In this document: positions 54,301-61,786 of the stretch, piece after piece
How the letters are laid out: the number at the start of each line of letters is the position of its first letter
Position numbering within the stretch: position 1 is the first letter of the stretch
The notes under the pieces: model-generated
Databases searched by the model: none
The model's input: the letters and a program-made list of their open reading frames with translations, nothing else
Told to the model about the DNA's origin: nothing
Made by a program: the position numbers and the translations under genes
Assembly (NCBI RefSeq): GCF_029026145.1
Contig: NZ_CP119078.1
Coordinates: 1,144,501 to 1,208,500 of the forward strand
Length of the DNA: 64,000 nucleotides
Direction of reading: 5' to 3'
Source: Legionella cardiaca
Lineage (GTDB): Bacteria > Pseudomonadota > Gammaproteobacteria > Legionellales > Legionellaceae

Positions 54301-54763
54301 AGTCGCAAAATATTATCTAAGCTCTTTATTTAAGAAAATGGAAAAAGCTGAAATTACGCGGGAACAAGATACTGAACGAATAAGTAAGGAACATCCACTC
54401 ACCAAACAATTTCAACGTTACAATAAAGTATGTGAGAAATGTGATAGTAACTTGGAGAAAGCAAACATTTTACTTAAAGATTATGTAAGTCCTCGTATAT
54501 TTTCAGGTTCTTGGAAAAAACTTTATAGCCAAGAGATTGGTGCCATCGTTAAAAAAATTAACAAAGGAGAAATCCAGACTGTTGTTGAGTTGTTAACACA
54601 ATTACAGAAAATTAATGTGGCGGAAAAAGATCCACTAGCAAAGCGTATCCAATTTATTCATGAGGTATTGCTGCCTTCAGAGGTTAAGCAAGTAATCGAA
54701 GTCAGTGAATCTAATGAAAGAGAAAACCAAAACCTAATTAACCCATCGGTCGCCCAATTTTAA
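48323..54763 (+). CDS. Giant LRR / transglutaminase-like / multi-AAA+ protein; putative effector
   Basis: The protein has 2146 residues and no signal peptide. Residues 180-590 are irregular leucine-rich repeats (for example FPKLEKLDLHSC). Residues 825-890 hold a transglutaminase-like triad: Cys837 (GACRHRA), His865 (CHSYVEIYHDDQW) and Asp880 (GCDLGGY). Residues 990-1110 look like an AAA module without a P-loop (VLIINYAHFSADD). Two complete AAA+ domains follow: Walker A GLTAVGKST (1535-1543) with FIDEAN (Asp1580), and GEPGIGKS (1809-1816) with VIIDEIN (Asp1880) and GTQNPITMAGR. The ATPase style is that of MoxR/midasin/McrB. The tail is Glu/Asn-rich. A second ATG lies two codons downstream. Function is unknown; secretion by Dot/Icm is a guess. 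Confidence 0.7.
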   Translation: MWMSNNIDLYYQKKRTQAQYSYTPVGYPDINRLIKSQPYWRLNRSILEDTKKTLILADWSFSSWSYSKTQAIKLKLNELLETGFEIYIWRDNTFTPLTKETIHTIKAGSMKAIPSDEVMTLAVEQKKLLKPATCILDDYRLNCLLEPKTAEEPRKIYNSQFIANKTAEEIVHALARANPQIEQLVLNEFSLTTNRLTAKIRQNLPHLVTTNNYRSLQLGSDAAAELLKNGRLVLDDLIFEINDLTDVDTLGFSSSFVTADELNQLLSKPKALTELSFVACRHFVDGKILPQTFPKLEKLDLHSCVVSNENLGALLTGATNLKELFLSCRGLSSTPAIKVHFPEIEKIDFMNMNLEAFSLKELLSSKKLTSLIFINCKLPQDELEEGEDAVELAALRKLDCQRSNLSAHNLLQILMNAPNLETLKFSNSLQSADAFLMLPIYANLKSLALNRSEITSAQFQVLLSKIPNLKTLKLNSCTNLTEDFNELNCSNLESLTIDGSLPPANLQKLFSVTTKLKNLSCDLCEANWESLIDSLNLESIETISFRQCNIDCKNLKRLIQSAPRLNKMDFSNCSELVIDAELEQLLKSRQLAHYASEQGVSNHIPFEEDNKKTIHQEPLNNKIDTVEKVDADTRINPDKKFNVKRIFYPIDANDSLPPVNYDRLKVFNGVRITSSPCTLEDAFTLTKEGSAELVAVELQACNDDVFAIGESLKKNENFRRYYAKQELLLNQEWQALASLSPNEKMTHYHIEPDTLGVEIQYSLRDNQYYIRSKKGTQEVSIDFLLKVPNQTTTLPVAINEMIARYNHFSAGALKKDKENPNGYDYLRYIQEQEKGACRHRAIAFKDWMEKNYPNNPVRIMNNTCHSYVEIYHDDQWVGCDLGGYPAELILDETTKPQAIKRNPFISWLETWSKRRLNFVSIEHYCQHLLQKNDSKKQLIELSNDNDVNALQLVLQNYCQHVSKPVYYINSPDDLVCSAPFIERKGTQGIICQGPGGPLYDFLEAHRHTAEAPVLIINYAHFSADDIVRFNGLLDDIRHADGTLLPESTSIIGLTNPHKPQSYQGEDFYSRFDDVQTFPLASVLLQDSAPSLAVLESAQNSGPSFPLNLYHASDWEERLLGRWVLHKDNLYFEEGELANALKSGLPIELQNAPWEDERFVQFWLSAQIHKKVHQLGQTIEIPANLQLLKSEGYDWSALGQQVTMRAGCSPNAKVLNSTCFSEFFNCYQCDNTNNTLDQTPGVIECFSHKELEVNVTSPLSDDEWAMLLSACQKHQVKLTCHIAAGVSVPSLLKYKVPSGEMPISKLWMGELDSTMVIASNEVNVTVKKLTKNDLDWQVIDVTECQSADLLVAIEGKFNTEKLKFEFNQSEKALLTALATKKKVILKGKFSKELGDSLASLLLARKTTKEPEGQLILVSEDTSAFNYFDPLRDDVSIKDIDDCLSQEFPRELLNCLTKEQWEQESLNQLKARLYFFQDHPERSSDDAWQGMHDLPIAIRFTDFNAMNSKEKADIFTAQRLEAVNRILKRSPYAFLTGLTAVGKSTFVEKYLHDKNNTLYQGESQILAWAQDSSNARKILFIDEANIESRQWSEFEGLFNKPPGILINGKYYPLTDKHKVIFAGNPLNYGGERQLAPFFAQHGNAVLFEPMPQEFIYEEIIKPIFIGTNIENQTLSIAEPLLKVYRFLCEHSKDEVLISPREIQMMALLALSAYEQGVNADLESLAKHYAYQLGKTLVPSMLEKKFKEQFESVASLNSIFVEEERTTDFLIAPSRQEIHRQLDELLQLRMLRQTTTNKAQKYGGINGIVLEGEPGIGKSEMVIATLIAHGYKEAVLLDKKSEVLESITKPQKIFYRMPVSMQYEDKKRLLLKAFDEGAVVIIDEINSSPMMERLLNDLLMGKTPEGKSPMHPGFLLIGTQNPITMAGRLAMGNALGRRLIKAILNPYTPKEMQEILHKKGIAPEVAMEMVDAYTVCSTKAKTNNFNPSPTFRDLLRVAKYYLSSLFKKMEKAEITREQDTERISKEHPLTKQFQRYNKVCEKCDSNLEKANILLKDYVSPRIFSGSWKKLYSQEIGAIVKKINKGEIQTVVELLTQLQKINVAEKDPLAKRIQFIHEVLLPSEVKQVIEVSESNERENQNLINPSVAQF

Positions 54764-54768
54764 ATCAT

Positions 54769-54802
54769 GTCGCTTGATATTCGATATCCCCTCACAAGCG
54801 AC
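54769..54802 (+). terminator. Weak hairpin after the giant gene
   Basis: GTCGCTTG and CAAGCGAC (8 perfect pairs) flank an 18-base loop starting 6 bases after the stop. There is no T-tract, so efficiency is doubtful. Confidence 0.4.
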
Positions 54803-54845
54803 TCAAATTGGTTATGATCAAGATTTGGGTAAAAAAGTCACAAGT

Positions 54846-54875
54846 TTGATAAATTGACTACCAATCACGTATAAT
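54846..54875 (+). promoter_or_regulatory. Sigma-70-type promoter of the small exported protein
   Basis: TTGATA (54846-54851), an 18-base spacer and TATAAT (54870-54875) precede the gene's ATG by 32 bases, giving a leader of about 25 bases. Confidence 0.55.
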
Positions 54876-54907
54876 GCCTGCATAATTCGTATTTATTCAC
54901 ATTGTCT

Positions 54908-55606
54908 ATGAAATATTTTGCTTATCTTCTGCTAACAATAAGTAGCTTGATTCATGCAAAAAACTATACTGTCAAACTTGGTGATACAAACGTTAACATT
55001 ATAAAGCAAATTGGCCATGGTAAAACGTTTGTTCATTTGCATGAGAACGAAGTCACGGCGTTACAAGCAGCCAAAATCTATGTGAAACGTCACGGTGGTA
55101 CTCTGATTACATTAAAACATTCTGGTAATCGTAATATTGTCTTTCACTTAAATCGTGTTCGTTACGAATTTGATCCAAACCGTATTTTTACCAATGCAGG
55201 TATTACTAAAACGCTTAAACAATTTGGTCCCTATTCTTTTGAGGCCCACCAGGAAGTTAGGAAGCTTGCGCGAAAAATTATATGTTTAATTCCACCAGGG
55301 AAAGTAATTGCTGTTCATAATAATCGTGGGTATTCCATTAAAGAATATTTTCCACGCCATCCCTTAGCCGGCGATGCCAAGGCGTTGAATTATATTCCCA
55401 CATCAAGTTATCGCAATTTTTATTTTGTGACTCAACGGCGAGATTTTAGTCGTTTGAAAAAATTGCAGTTTAATGTAGCCCTACAAGCTAACAAAGCAAC
55501 GAATGATGGTTCTTTATCCTACTACTTGGGAAATAAAGTTTATATTAATATTGAAGCTGCTTATGGTGCATTAACACAGCAGTTAAAAATGCTTAATAAT
55601 GCATAA
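54908..55606 (+). CDS. Small exported protein of unknown family
   Basis: The 232-residue protein starts with a signal peptide (MKYFAYLLLTISSLIHA). I do not recognise a domain with certainty. Visible motifs are FVHLHENEVTALQAA near residue 45 and VIAVHNNRGYS near residue 138. The first resembles the H-x2-E metal site of M14-type carboxypeptidases and aspartoacylases, and the second could give the third His, but this is tentative. It has its own promoter and is convergent with lspK, so it is not part of the type II secretion operon. The ATG is chosen over a TTG two codons upstream. Confidence 0.7.
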   Translation: MKYFAYLLLTISSLIHAKNYTVKLGDTNVNIIKQIGHGKTFVHLHENEVTALQAAKIYVKRHGGTLITLKHSGNRNIVFHLNRVRYEFDPNRIFTNAGITKTLKQFGPYSFEAHQEVRKLARKIICLIPPGKVIAVHNNRGYSIKEYFPRHPLAGDAKALNYIPTSSYRNFYFVTQRRDFSRLKKLQFNVALQANKATNDGSLSYYLGNKVYINIEAAYGALTQQLKMLNNA

Positions 55607-55624
55607 ATTAGGAGAGAATGCGTA

Positions 55625-56566
55625 CTAAGGTGTATTCAAACTCTCCCTAAGTATACTTACCGCAATATTGCCTTTTTTGTCTTTACTGCGTTTAATGATG
55701 GTATAGGTTGTCAAGTTTAATTCCTCACTTGAAACAGTGGCGACGCTTAAAAAATACTGACTATCAATCGTGATTTGTTCATTGCGAATATTTAATTTTT
55801 GTAATAACGGTCCAATATCTTTTAAATCTTGAATACCATTTTCACCACGGGCAGTAAGTAATTCACGAACTTGCTCATTATTTAAACCATTGCCCAAGCT
55901 GGTTAATACTTCTTTAGATGCTGTATTGATATTAATAGGGGTTGTTTCTGGCAGTGCGGTCAGGTAGCTTTGCAGTGTCATATAAAGCTTCGCATCGACA
56001 TTTTTTAGTAAACGCAGTTCGGATGGATGTTGCAACAATTGTTGTCCTGGATAATAAGGGGGCTTTTGATGTAAATAATAATTAATAAATTCATCCTGCC
56101 CACGGCCAGGCTGATAAGGAGTCATCCAATCACGCATCGTCAAAATCATTTCTCCGCGTTGTGTAGGATTTAATTTTGTCGGTATTACATCTAAAAGTTT
56201 TAAAAAAGTCGCTGCATAGGTTTTATCTGCTAAATTATTCAGATTAAATTGAGCCTGTAGATCATATAAACCGCCCTTAATTTTTAACTCAGGATAGATG
56301 GTTTGTAATTTTGGGGGAAAATCAAGAACTTTTCCAAATCGATCACCCACTGTATAGCGATGTTTTTTATCCGCTAATTCACTTAGCGCCCAAAAAGAAA
56401 CTGCTTGAGATGCTAAATAAAGTTTATCGCTGAGTATGCTTAGACGGGTTCGATAAATATCAAGTTGGAGACGTGTGCTCATCGCTGTTGCGGCGATGGC
56501 AACCATTGTCATAATAAACAAGGCCGAGATTAGCGCACTTCCTTGCTGTTTGGTTTTAATGTTCAC
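55625..56566 (-). CDS. lspK: Type II secretion minor pseudopilin GspK/LspK
   Basis: From GTG at 56566 the protein has 313 residues; a TTG eight codons upstream is the alternative. The prepilin leader is MNIKTKQQG, cleaved before SALISALFIMTMVAIAATA. The large globular part contains the two repeat-like SAM domains (INTASKEVLTSLG, IQDLKDIGPLL). GspK caps the pseudopilus with GspI and GspJ. It overlaps lspJ by 11 bases and is the last gene of lspF-G-H-I-J-K. Confidence 0.9.
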   Translation of the reverse strand: MNIKTKQQGSALISALFIMTMVAIAATAMSTRLQLDIYRTRLSILSDKLYLASQAVSFWALSELADKKHRYTVGDRFGKVLDFPPKLQTIYPELKIKGGLYDLQAQFNLNNLADKTYAATFLKLLDVIPTKLNPTQRGEMILTMRDWMTPYQPGRGQDEFINYYLHQKPPYYPGQQLLQHPSELRLLKNVDAKLYMTLQSYLTALPETTPININTASKEVLTSLGNGLNNEQVRELLTARGENGIQDLKDIGPLLQKLNIRNEQITIDSQYFLSVATVSSEELNLTTYTIIKRSKDKKGNIAVSILRESLNTP

Positions 56567-57173
56567 TATATAGTGCCTCAGGAATGGCAAAGAGCAGGCT
56601 CATTTTATCCCAGTCTTTTAATGTAAGATTTAATTGAATGGCTTTGGGAAGAGGCTCGGCTCGCTGATTTTGCTGCAAAGCATTCTCTCGCCATTCTGGC
56701 AAAACCTGTAGCGTCTGATTCAGGTATGCAAAACGACAAGCAAGGAGATTATCAATAAGTACTTTATCGCTATAATGATCACGATTTACCGGATCAAGAA
56801 CTTGCCAGCTTCGACGCAACAATTGATTATCATGGCAAACGTAAGCAATACGTTGAAGAGTACTACGCTTTTCCTGGCTATTGGGATTTTCCACACCAAC
56901 TCGAGTAAATTCAAGATATTGAGGTTGACCAATAAAGGCAGGAAACAGATGCATTTCATTACCGCGAATAGAGCGTGGGATAATTTGTATCGAATCTCTT
57001 TGCATCAGAATGACGGCTAATTGCAAAATGTTAAGACGCTCGGCTTGTTGACTAACTCGGGCTTTCGTATTAAATGAATAATACATTGCAGAAGAGGTAA
57101 TGGTTGCAAGAATAGCAAACACGGCCAGAGCTATAAGAATTTCAATTAATGTAAAACCTGCTTTTTTACTCAT
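56556..57173 (-). CDS. lspJ: Type II secretion minor pseudopilin GspJ/LspJ
   Basis: The 205-residue protein has the prepilin motif KKAG|FTLIEILIALAVFAIL with Glu5, then YYSFNTKARVSQQAERLN and a C-terminal TLKDWDKMSLLF that fit GspJ. It forms the pseudopilus tip with GspI and GspK. It overlaps lspI by 8 bases. Confidence 0.92.
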   Translation of the reverse strand: MSKKAGFTLIEILIALAVFAILATITSSAMYYSFNTKARVSQQAERLNILQLAVILMQRDSIQIIPRSIRGNEMHLFPAFIGQPQYLEFTRVGVENPNSQEKRSTLQRIAYVCHDNQLLRRSWQVLDPVNRDHYSDKVLIDNLLACRFAYLNQTLQVLPEWRENALQQNQRAEPLPKAIQLNLTLKDWDKMSLLFAIPEALYSEH

Positions 57174-57549
57174 TTAAATACCGAAAAGCAATTAGGGGAT
57201 TAGTGAAAGGCCCTGCCTGATTTTTACTCGTTGTTATCGTAATTTGCTGTACTGACTTGATTGGTGTCGCGTTAATTTTTACTCGCCAGTACCAGCGTTG
57301 CCCAAGCATGTTTGTAATTTGGGTTACTTCTTTGCTTGGTGTAACCGTTAATAGACCTAATTGGACCATGGTCACACCTTGGATAGCAATCCAATGACTG
57401 ATGGTTTTTTCTTGCAGTCGTTGCGTATTTGCAACATTTTGTGCAGTTGCTTTAAGAAGGGCGGTTAAAGCAATGGCAATAACAGATAGAGCAATAAGAA
57501 CTTCTATCAGTGTAAAACCACATTGCTTGGGGGAAGAGAATTTTTTCAT
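57166..57549 (-). CDS. lspI: Type II secretion minor pseudopilin GspI/LspI
   Basis: The 127-residue protein has the leader ending KQCG|FTLIEVLIALSVIAIAL and the GspI segment ATAQNVANTQRLQEKTISHW. It nucleates the pseudopilus tip. It overlaps lspH by 4 bases (ATGA). Confidence 0.93.
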   Translation of the reverse strand: MKKFSSPKQCGFTLIEVLIALSVIAIALTALLKATAQNVANTQRLQEKTISHWIAIQGVTMVQLGLLTVTPSKEVTQITNMLGQRWYWRVKINATPIKSVQQITITTSKNQAGPFTNPLIAFRYLNE

Positions 57550-58022
57550 GGTGTTCGCGGTAATAATACAGTGACGATGCCATTAGGTTTGCCAACAACA
57601 GTAGCAAGTTTTGGTTTTTGATTCGTACCAAAATCCAAGCTAAAAGGAGTGATATCTCCTGAAGCGCTAATGATAATGTCTGGATTTTTAGTAATAGTGT
57701 GCATCCTTTGCAAATTAACAGTAATATTACTTGGAAAATATTGGGTACGAAATATTGTTTTCTCTACCATAGGTTTCCATACGTTTTGTTCAAATCTGAA
57801 GGTTTGAAAGTTTTCTTTGTTAATGGTAATTCCCAACGGGGTCATTTCCAGTATGGCGCGATGTTGAGTGAGTTTAATATAGTTTGCAAACTGTTCAGCA
57901 GACACCACTGCTCGTCTGGAGGCGCCAAAATCGCCAAAAGAAAGTAAAGCAAATCCTATGGTGATACCAATAATAATCAGTACCACCAAAATTTCGATAA
58001 GGGTAAAACCCTTAGCGCGCAT
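57546..58022 (-). CDS. lspH: Type II secretion minor pseudopilin GspH/LspH
   Basis: The 158-residue protein starts MRAKG|FTLIEILVVLIIIGI and continues with ALLSFGDFGASRRAVVSAEQF, typical of GspH, which joins the tip complex to the GspG shaft. It overlaps lspG by 11 bases. Confidence 0.92.
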   Translation of the reverse strand: MRAKGFTLIEILVVLIIIGITIGFALLSFGDFGASRRAVVSAEQFANYIKLTQHRAILEMTPLGITINKENFQTFRFEQNVWKPMVEKTIFRTQYFPSNITVNLQRMHTITKNPDIIISASGDITPFSLDFGTNQKPKLATVVGKPNGIVTVLLPRTP

Positions 58023-58431
58023 TCCAATTACCTATTTCAGCATTGATTCCAGTACCTCCGGGTTGTCCATCAGCACCCAATGTGAAAACATCCACTTCAC
58101 CATGTTCTCCTGGATTTAAATATAAATAATCTCTGCCCCATGGATCTTTAGGGAGGGACTGCAGATATTGTTTCCAATCTCTTGGAATGGGATTGCTGGT
58201 TGGCTTTTCAACGAGGGCTACTAAACCCTGGTCAGTGCTTGGATAAACGCCATTATCTAATTTATAAAGATCGAGTGCATTTTGAATAGCTAATACGTCT
58301 TGTTTTGCTTTAACAACTCTAGCCTCATCTGGGCGGCTAATAATTTTAGGCACAACAATTGAGGCAAGAATACCAAGAATAACCACTACAACCATAATTT
58401 CAATTAATGAAAAGCCGCTTTGTTTACTCAT
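58012..58431 (-). CDS. lspG: Type II secretion major pseudopilin GspG/LspG
   Basis: The 139-residue protein has the leader MSKQSG|FSLIEIMVVVVILGI and the conserved calcium-binding C-terminal region (DPWGRDYLYLNPGEHG, then FTLGADGQPGG). It is the pseudopilus shaft subunit and is processed by the prepilin peptidase. It lies 32 bases downstream of lspF. Confidence 0.96.
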   Translation of the reverse strand: MSKQSGFSLIEIMVVVVILGILASIVVPKIISRPDEARVVKAKQDVLAIQNALDLYKLDNGVYPSTDQGLVALVEKPTSNPIPRDWKQYLQSLPKDPWGRDYLYLNPGEHGEVDVFTLGADGQPGGTGINAEIGNWNAR

Positions 58432-58463
58432 TAAAAAACTCCTAATTGACTGAATTTAAATAT

Positions 58464-59663
58464 CTAACTTACTAATTGCTCCATAGAGAAAATAGGGAGC
58501 AGGGTTGCTAAAACAATAAATAGAACAACTGCCCCCATAAATAAAATAACCATCGGCTCAAGCAACGTTAATGCTGTATCGATTAAGCGTTTTACTTCAC
58601 TATCCAGATGAGAAGCCGCACGCTCCATCATTATGGCAATCTGTCCGCTTTTTTCACCGCTTGCAATAAGATGTGTTGCCATAGGACTTAAAAAACCAGT
58701 TTCTTTAAGTGCCTGATTTATCGCTGTTCCCTCACGAACGCGGATAGTGGCTTGATCAAATGCATTTCGCATCACAAGATTTGTAATCAAACTCGCAGAA
58801 ACTCGCATCGTTTCAAGAACACTAACCCCTGCGGCAAATAAAATCCCAAAAGTATGAATATAACGCGCCACATTGACTGAGCGAACAAGATAAGACGTAA
58901 TGGGCAATTTTAACAGAATTCTATGCCAGCCTGTGCGAATGTTAACGTTGGCAAGGCTTTTCTTGAATGCAACTAAAAGCGCAATAATTATTAATAGAAC
59001 AATTAGCCCATAGGATTTAATAAATTCGCTGATAGTAATCAATACCTGGGTCATTGCTGGTAAGGATTGGCCGCTACTGGTGAATACTTCAATAATTTTG
59101 GGAACAACAAAAGCTAACAAGAAACTAATAATTGCCGTGGAAACGATAATCATTAGTGAAGGATAAATCAAGGCCTGTTGAATTTTTTGTCTGGTTTCTT
59201 GCTGATTCTCAGTGTAGTCAGCCAGTTTTTCAAGTACTAAATCTAATCGTCCGGTTTGTTCGCCGGCTCCGACAGTTGCTCGATATAGTTCCGGAAAGGC
59301 ATTTGGAAACTCTCCCATTGCTTGCGCAAGGGCATATCCTTCTACAACTTTCGCACGAACACCTATAATTAATTCACGTACCTTATCTTTTTCGGTTTGC
59401 TCACTTACACCACGTAACGACTCTTCAACAGGAATCCCTGCTGCAAGTAAAGTAGCTAATTGTCGAGTTAATAGCGCTAATTCTTGCGCCGACAGTTTAT
59501 CTTTTTTTCGAGCTTGCTGCTGTTTAGCCAAGGTGCGAATTTGAGTTGGGATCATCCCACGTTCACGCAATAATTGGCGTGCATGGCGTTCTGAATCAGC
59601 TTCAATAACGCCTTTGGTGATATTTCCAGTTTTGTTTAGCGCTTGGTAATGATAGGCGCCCAT
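58464..59663 (-). CDS. lspF: Type II secretion inner-membrane platform protein GspF/LspF
   Basis: The 399-residue protein has two GspF domains, each followed by membrane helices. Signatures include ALLTRQLATLLAAGIPVEES, LYRATVGAGEQTGRLD and, in the second half, HLIASGEKSGQIAIMMERAA. It couples the GspE ATPase to the pseudopilus. First gene of the operon, divergent from glnA across 96 bases. Legionella uses this system to export many enzymes. Confidence 0.96.
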   Translation of the reverse strand: MGAYHYQALNKTGNITKGVIEADSERHARQLLRERGMIPTQIRTLAKQQQARKKDKLSAQELALLTRQLATLLAAGIPVEESLRGVSEQTEKDKVRELIIGVRAKVVEGYALAQAMGEFPNAFPELYRATVGAGEQTGRLDLVLEKLADYTENQQETRQKIQQALIYPSLMIIVSTAIISFLLAFVVPKIIEVFTSSGQSLPAMTQVLITISEFIKSYGLIVLLIIIALLVAFKKSLANVNIRTGWHRILLKLPITSYLVRSVNVARYIHTFGILFAAGVSVLETMRVSASLITNLVMRNAFDQATIRVREGTAINQALKETGFLSPMATHLIASGEKSGQIAIMMERAASHLDSEVKRLIDTALTLLEPMVILFMGAVVLFIVLATLLPIFSMEQLVS

Positions 59664-59759
59664 AATAATTAAAAATAGTTTACTGATAAACCAGTTTAAT
59701 CTATTGGGTTTCGTAAGTCACTTAAGGTAGACTAGCGGTGGCTAATCTTGGAGAGAAAA

Positions 59760-61169
59760 ATGAGTAAAGATATACTACTTGCGGCAATAAAAGAACATGA
59801 TGCTAAATTTATTGATTTGCGATTTACCGATACTCGCGGGAAGGAACAGCATATAACAATTCCAGTATCTGCAGTGGATGATGATTTTATTGAAAATGGA
59901 AAGATGATTGATGGTTCGTCTATTAAGGGATGGCAGAAGATTCATCAATCGGATCTGGCGCTTATACCTGATTTAACGACTACTCTACCAGACCCCTTTT
60001 ACCAAGATAATACACTTATTGTTCGCTGTGATGTTGTCGATCCACAAACCATGTTGGGTTATGACAGGGATCCTCGCTCAATAGCACGACGAGCTGAAAT
60101 CTATTTGAAATCAACCGGGATTGCCGACGAAGCGCTTTTTGGACCTGAACCTGAATTTTTCCTGTTTGATAGCGTGCGTTGGGGCAACAATATTCATGGA
60201 GCATTTTACGAAATAGAGTCGGATGAAGGTCAGTGGAATTCAGCCAAGGTTTTTGAAGGCGGTAACATTGGACACAGACCAAGTGTTAAAGGCGGGTATT
60301 TCCCTGTGCCACCTGTAGACTCTTCACAGGATATTCGTTCAGCTATTTGTTTGACACTAGAATCATTAGGGATGGTTGTTGAGGCTCATCATCATGAAGT
60401 CGCTACTGCTAACCAATGTGAGGTAGCAACCAAGTTTAATAGTTTGACTAAGAAAGCAGATGAGATGCAGCTATTAAAATATGTAATTCACAACGTGGCA
60501 CACAATTACGGTAAAACAGCAACCTTTATGCCAAAACCCTTAGTTGGTGATAATGGTAACGGGATGCATTGCCATCAATCATTGGTGAAGGATGGTGTAA
60601 ACTTATTTGCCGGTGATCAATATGCAGGTTTATCAGAAACAGCACTTTATTATATTGGTGGCATTATCAAGCATGCTCGTGCTCTAAACGCATTGACTAA
60701 CCCCGCAACCAACAGCTACAAGCGGTTAGTTCCTGGTTTTGAAGCGCCTGTACTTCTGGCTTATTCAGCTCGTAACCGTTCTGCGGCAATTCGTATTCCA
60801 CACGTTAGCAGTCCGAAGGCACGTCGCATTGAAGTCCGTTTCCCTGATCCTATGGCGAATCCCTACCTTGCTTTTTCCGCAATGATGATGGCTGGACTTG
60901 ATGGAATACAGAAAAAAATCCATCCTGGACAACCAATGGACAAAGATTTGTATGATTTACCACCAGAGGAATTAATTGATGTACCCACAGTGTGCAACTC
61001 TCTGGAACAGGCTGTATATCATCTGCAGCAAGATCAGGAATTTTTATTACAAGGCGATGTATTCTCCAAGGATTTCATCAATAGTTATATTGAACTTCGC
61101 CAACAGGAAATATCGCTAATTCGAAGCATGGTTCATCCACTTGAATTTGAATGGTATTACAGTCTCTAA
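59760..61169 (+). CDS. glnA: Glutamine synthetase, type I
   Basis: The 469-residue enzyme joins ammonia and glutamate. Core motifs are [21 protein letters not shown] and [10 protein letters not shown]. The adenylylation Tyr is present (Tyr398 in [10 protein letters not shown]), so activity is likely controlled by GlnE. The ATG at 59760 follows GGAGAG. No sigma-54 promoter is visible in the 96-base upstream gap. Confidence 0.97.
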   Translation: MSKDILLAAIKEHDAKFIDLRFTDTRGKEQHITIPVSAVDDDFIENGKMIDGSSIKGWQKIHQSDLALIPDLTTTLPDPFYQDNTLIVRCDVVDPQTMLGYDRDPRSIARRAEIYLKSTGIADEALFGPEPEFFLFDSVRWGNNIHGAFYEIESDEGQWNSAKVFEGGNIGHRPSVKGGYFPVPPVDSSQDIRSAICLTLESLGMVVEAHHHEVATANQCEVATKFNSLTKKADEMQLLKYVIHNVAHNYGKTATFMPKPLVGDNGNGMHCHQSLVKDGVNLFAGDQYAGLSETALYYIGGIIKHARALNALTNPATNSYKRLVPGFEAPVLLAYSARNRSAAIRIPHVSSPKARRIEVRFPDPMANPYLAFSAMMMAGLDGIQKKIHPGQPMDKDLYDLPPEELIDVPTVCNSLEQAVYHLQQDQEFLLQGDVFSKDFINSYIELRQQEISLIRSMVHPLEFEWYYSL

Positions 61170-61172
61170 ATA

Positions 61173-61685
61173 GTGAAGTATTTCGCCATTTTATTGTTTC
61201 TGGTCATTAATCCTTTGTTTGCTGAAATTTACAAATGGATTGATGACCAGGGTATTACTCATTTTAGTGATTCTCCTCATGAAGGTGGCAACCATATTAA
61301 ATTGCCTGCCACACAATATAATTTAGTCCCAGTACCAGCAAAAAAAGAGAAGGTTGTTAATCAGCAGCAGAAATTACAACCTTATGAACTCACTATTATT
61401 CAACCTGAAGATAAAGCGACTATTCGTAATAATCAGGGGAAATTAATCGTCAATGTACATATTAACCAGTTGTTGAGGCCTAATTATCAATTAATACTAG
61501 TTTTGGATGGGAAAAAAGTGAAGCAGTCTAAAACAACATTGACTTTCATCCTGAATGGGATTGAGCGAGGTACGCATAATTTAGTTGTAGAAGTACTTGA
61601 TGAAAAAGACAGTGTTCTTTTTACCAGCAAACCAGTAATCTTTTATATGCATAGACCTTATATCCATCCTGACCACAAGATTTAG
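61173..61685 (+). CDS. Exported DUF4124-domain protein
   Basis: The 170-residue protein begins with GTG three bases after glnA and has a signal peptide (MKYFAILLFLVINPLFA). EIYKWIDDQGITHFSDSP right after it is the DUF4124 motif common in gammaproteobacterial periplasmic proteins. The second half is a beta-rich, Ig-like region (LILVLDGKKVKQSKTTLTF). It is often found next to glnA in this group. Function unknown. Confidence 0.85.
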   Translation: MKYFAILLFLVINPLFAEIYKWIDDQGITHFSDSPHEGGNHIKLPATQYNLVPVPAKKEKVVNQQQKLQPYELTIIQPEDKATIRNNQGKLIVNVHINQLLRPNYQLILVLDGKKVKQSKTTLTFILNGIERGTHNLVVEVLDEKDSVLFTSKPVIFYMHRPYIHPDHKI

Positions 61686-61711
61686 AAGTGCTGGAAATAA
61701 CGAAATTCCCT

Positions 61712-61739
61712 CTTGAAATTATCGATATAACCCTCATAT
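61712..61739 (+). promoter_or_regulatory. Sigma-32 heat-shock promoter of htpG
   Basis: CTTGAAA (61712-61718), a 13-base spacer and CCTCATAT (61732-61739) match the sigma-32 consensus CTTGAAA-N13..15-CCCCATnT at all but one position. The htpG start is 47 bases further on. Confidence 0.85.
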
Positions 61740-61786
61740 AACATGACCTAATAGACTATTTTTTGTAGAAATTTGGAGATTTATAA

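Noticed and set aside
59664-59759. Sigma-54 promoter for glnA
   Set aside because: No GG-N10-GC type element with TGGCAC/TTGC features is present in the 96-base gap.
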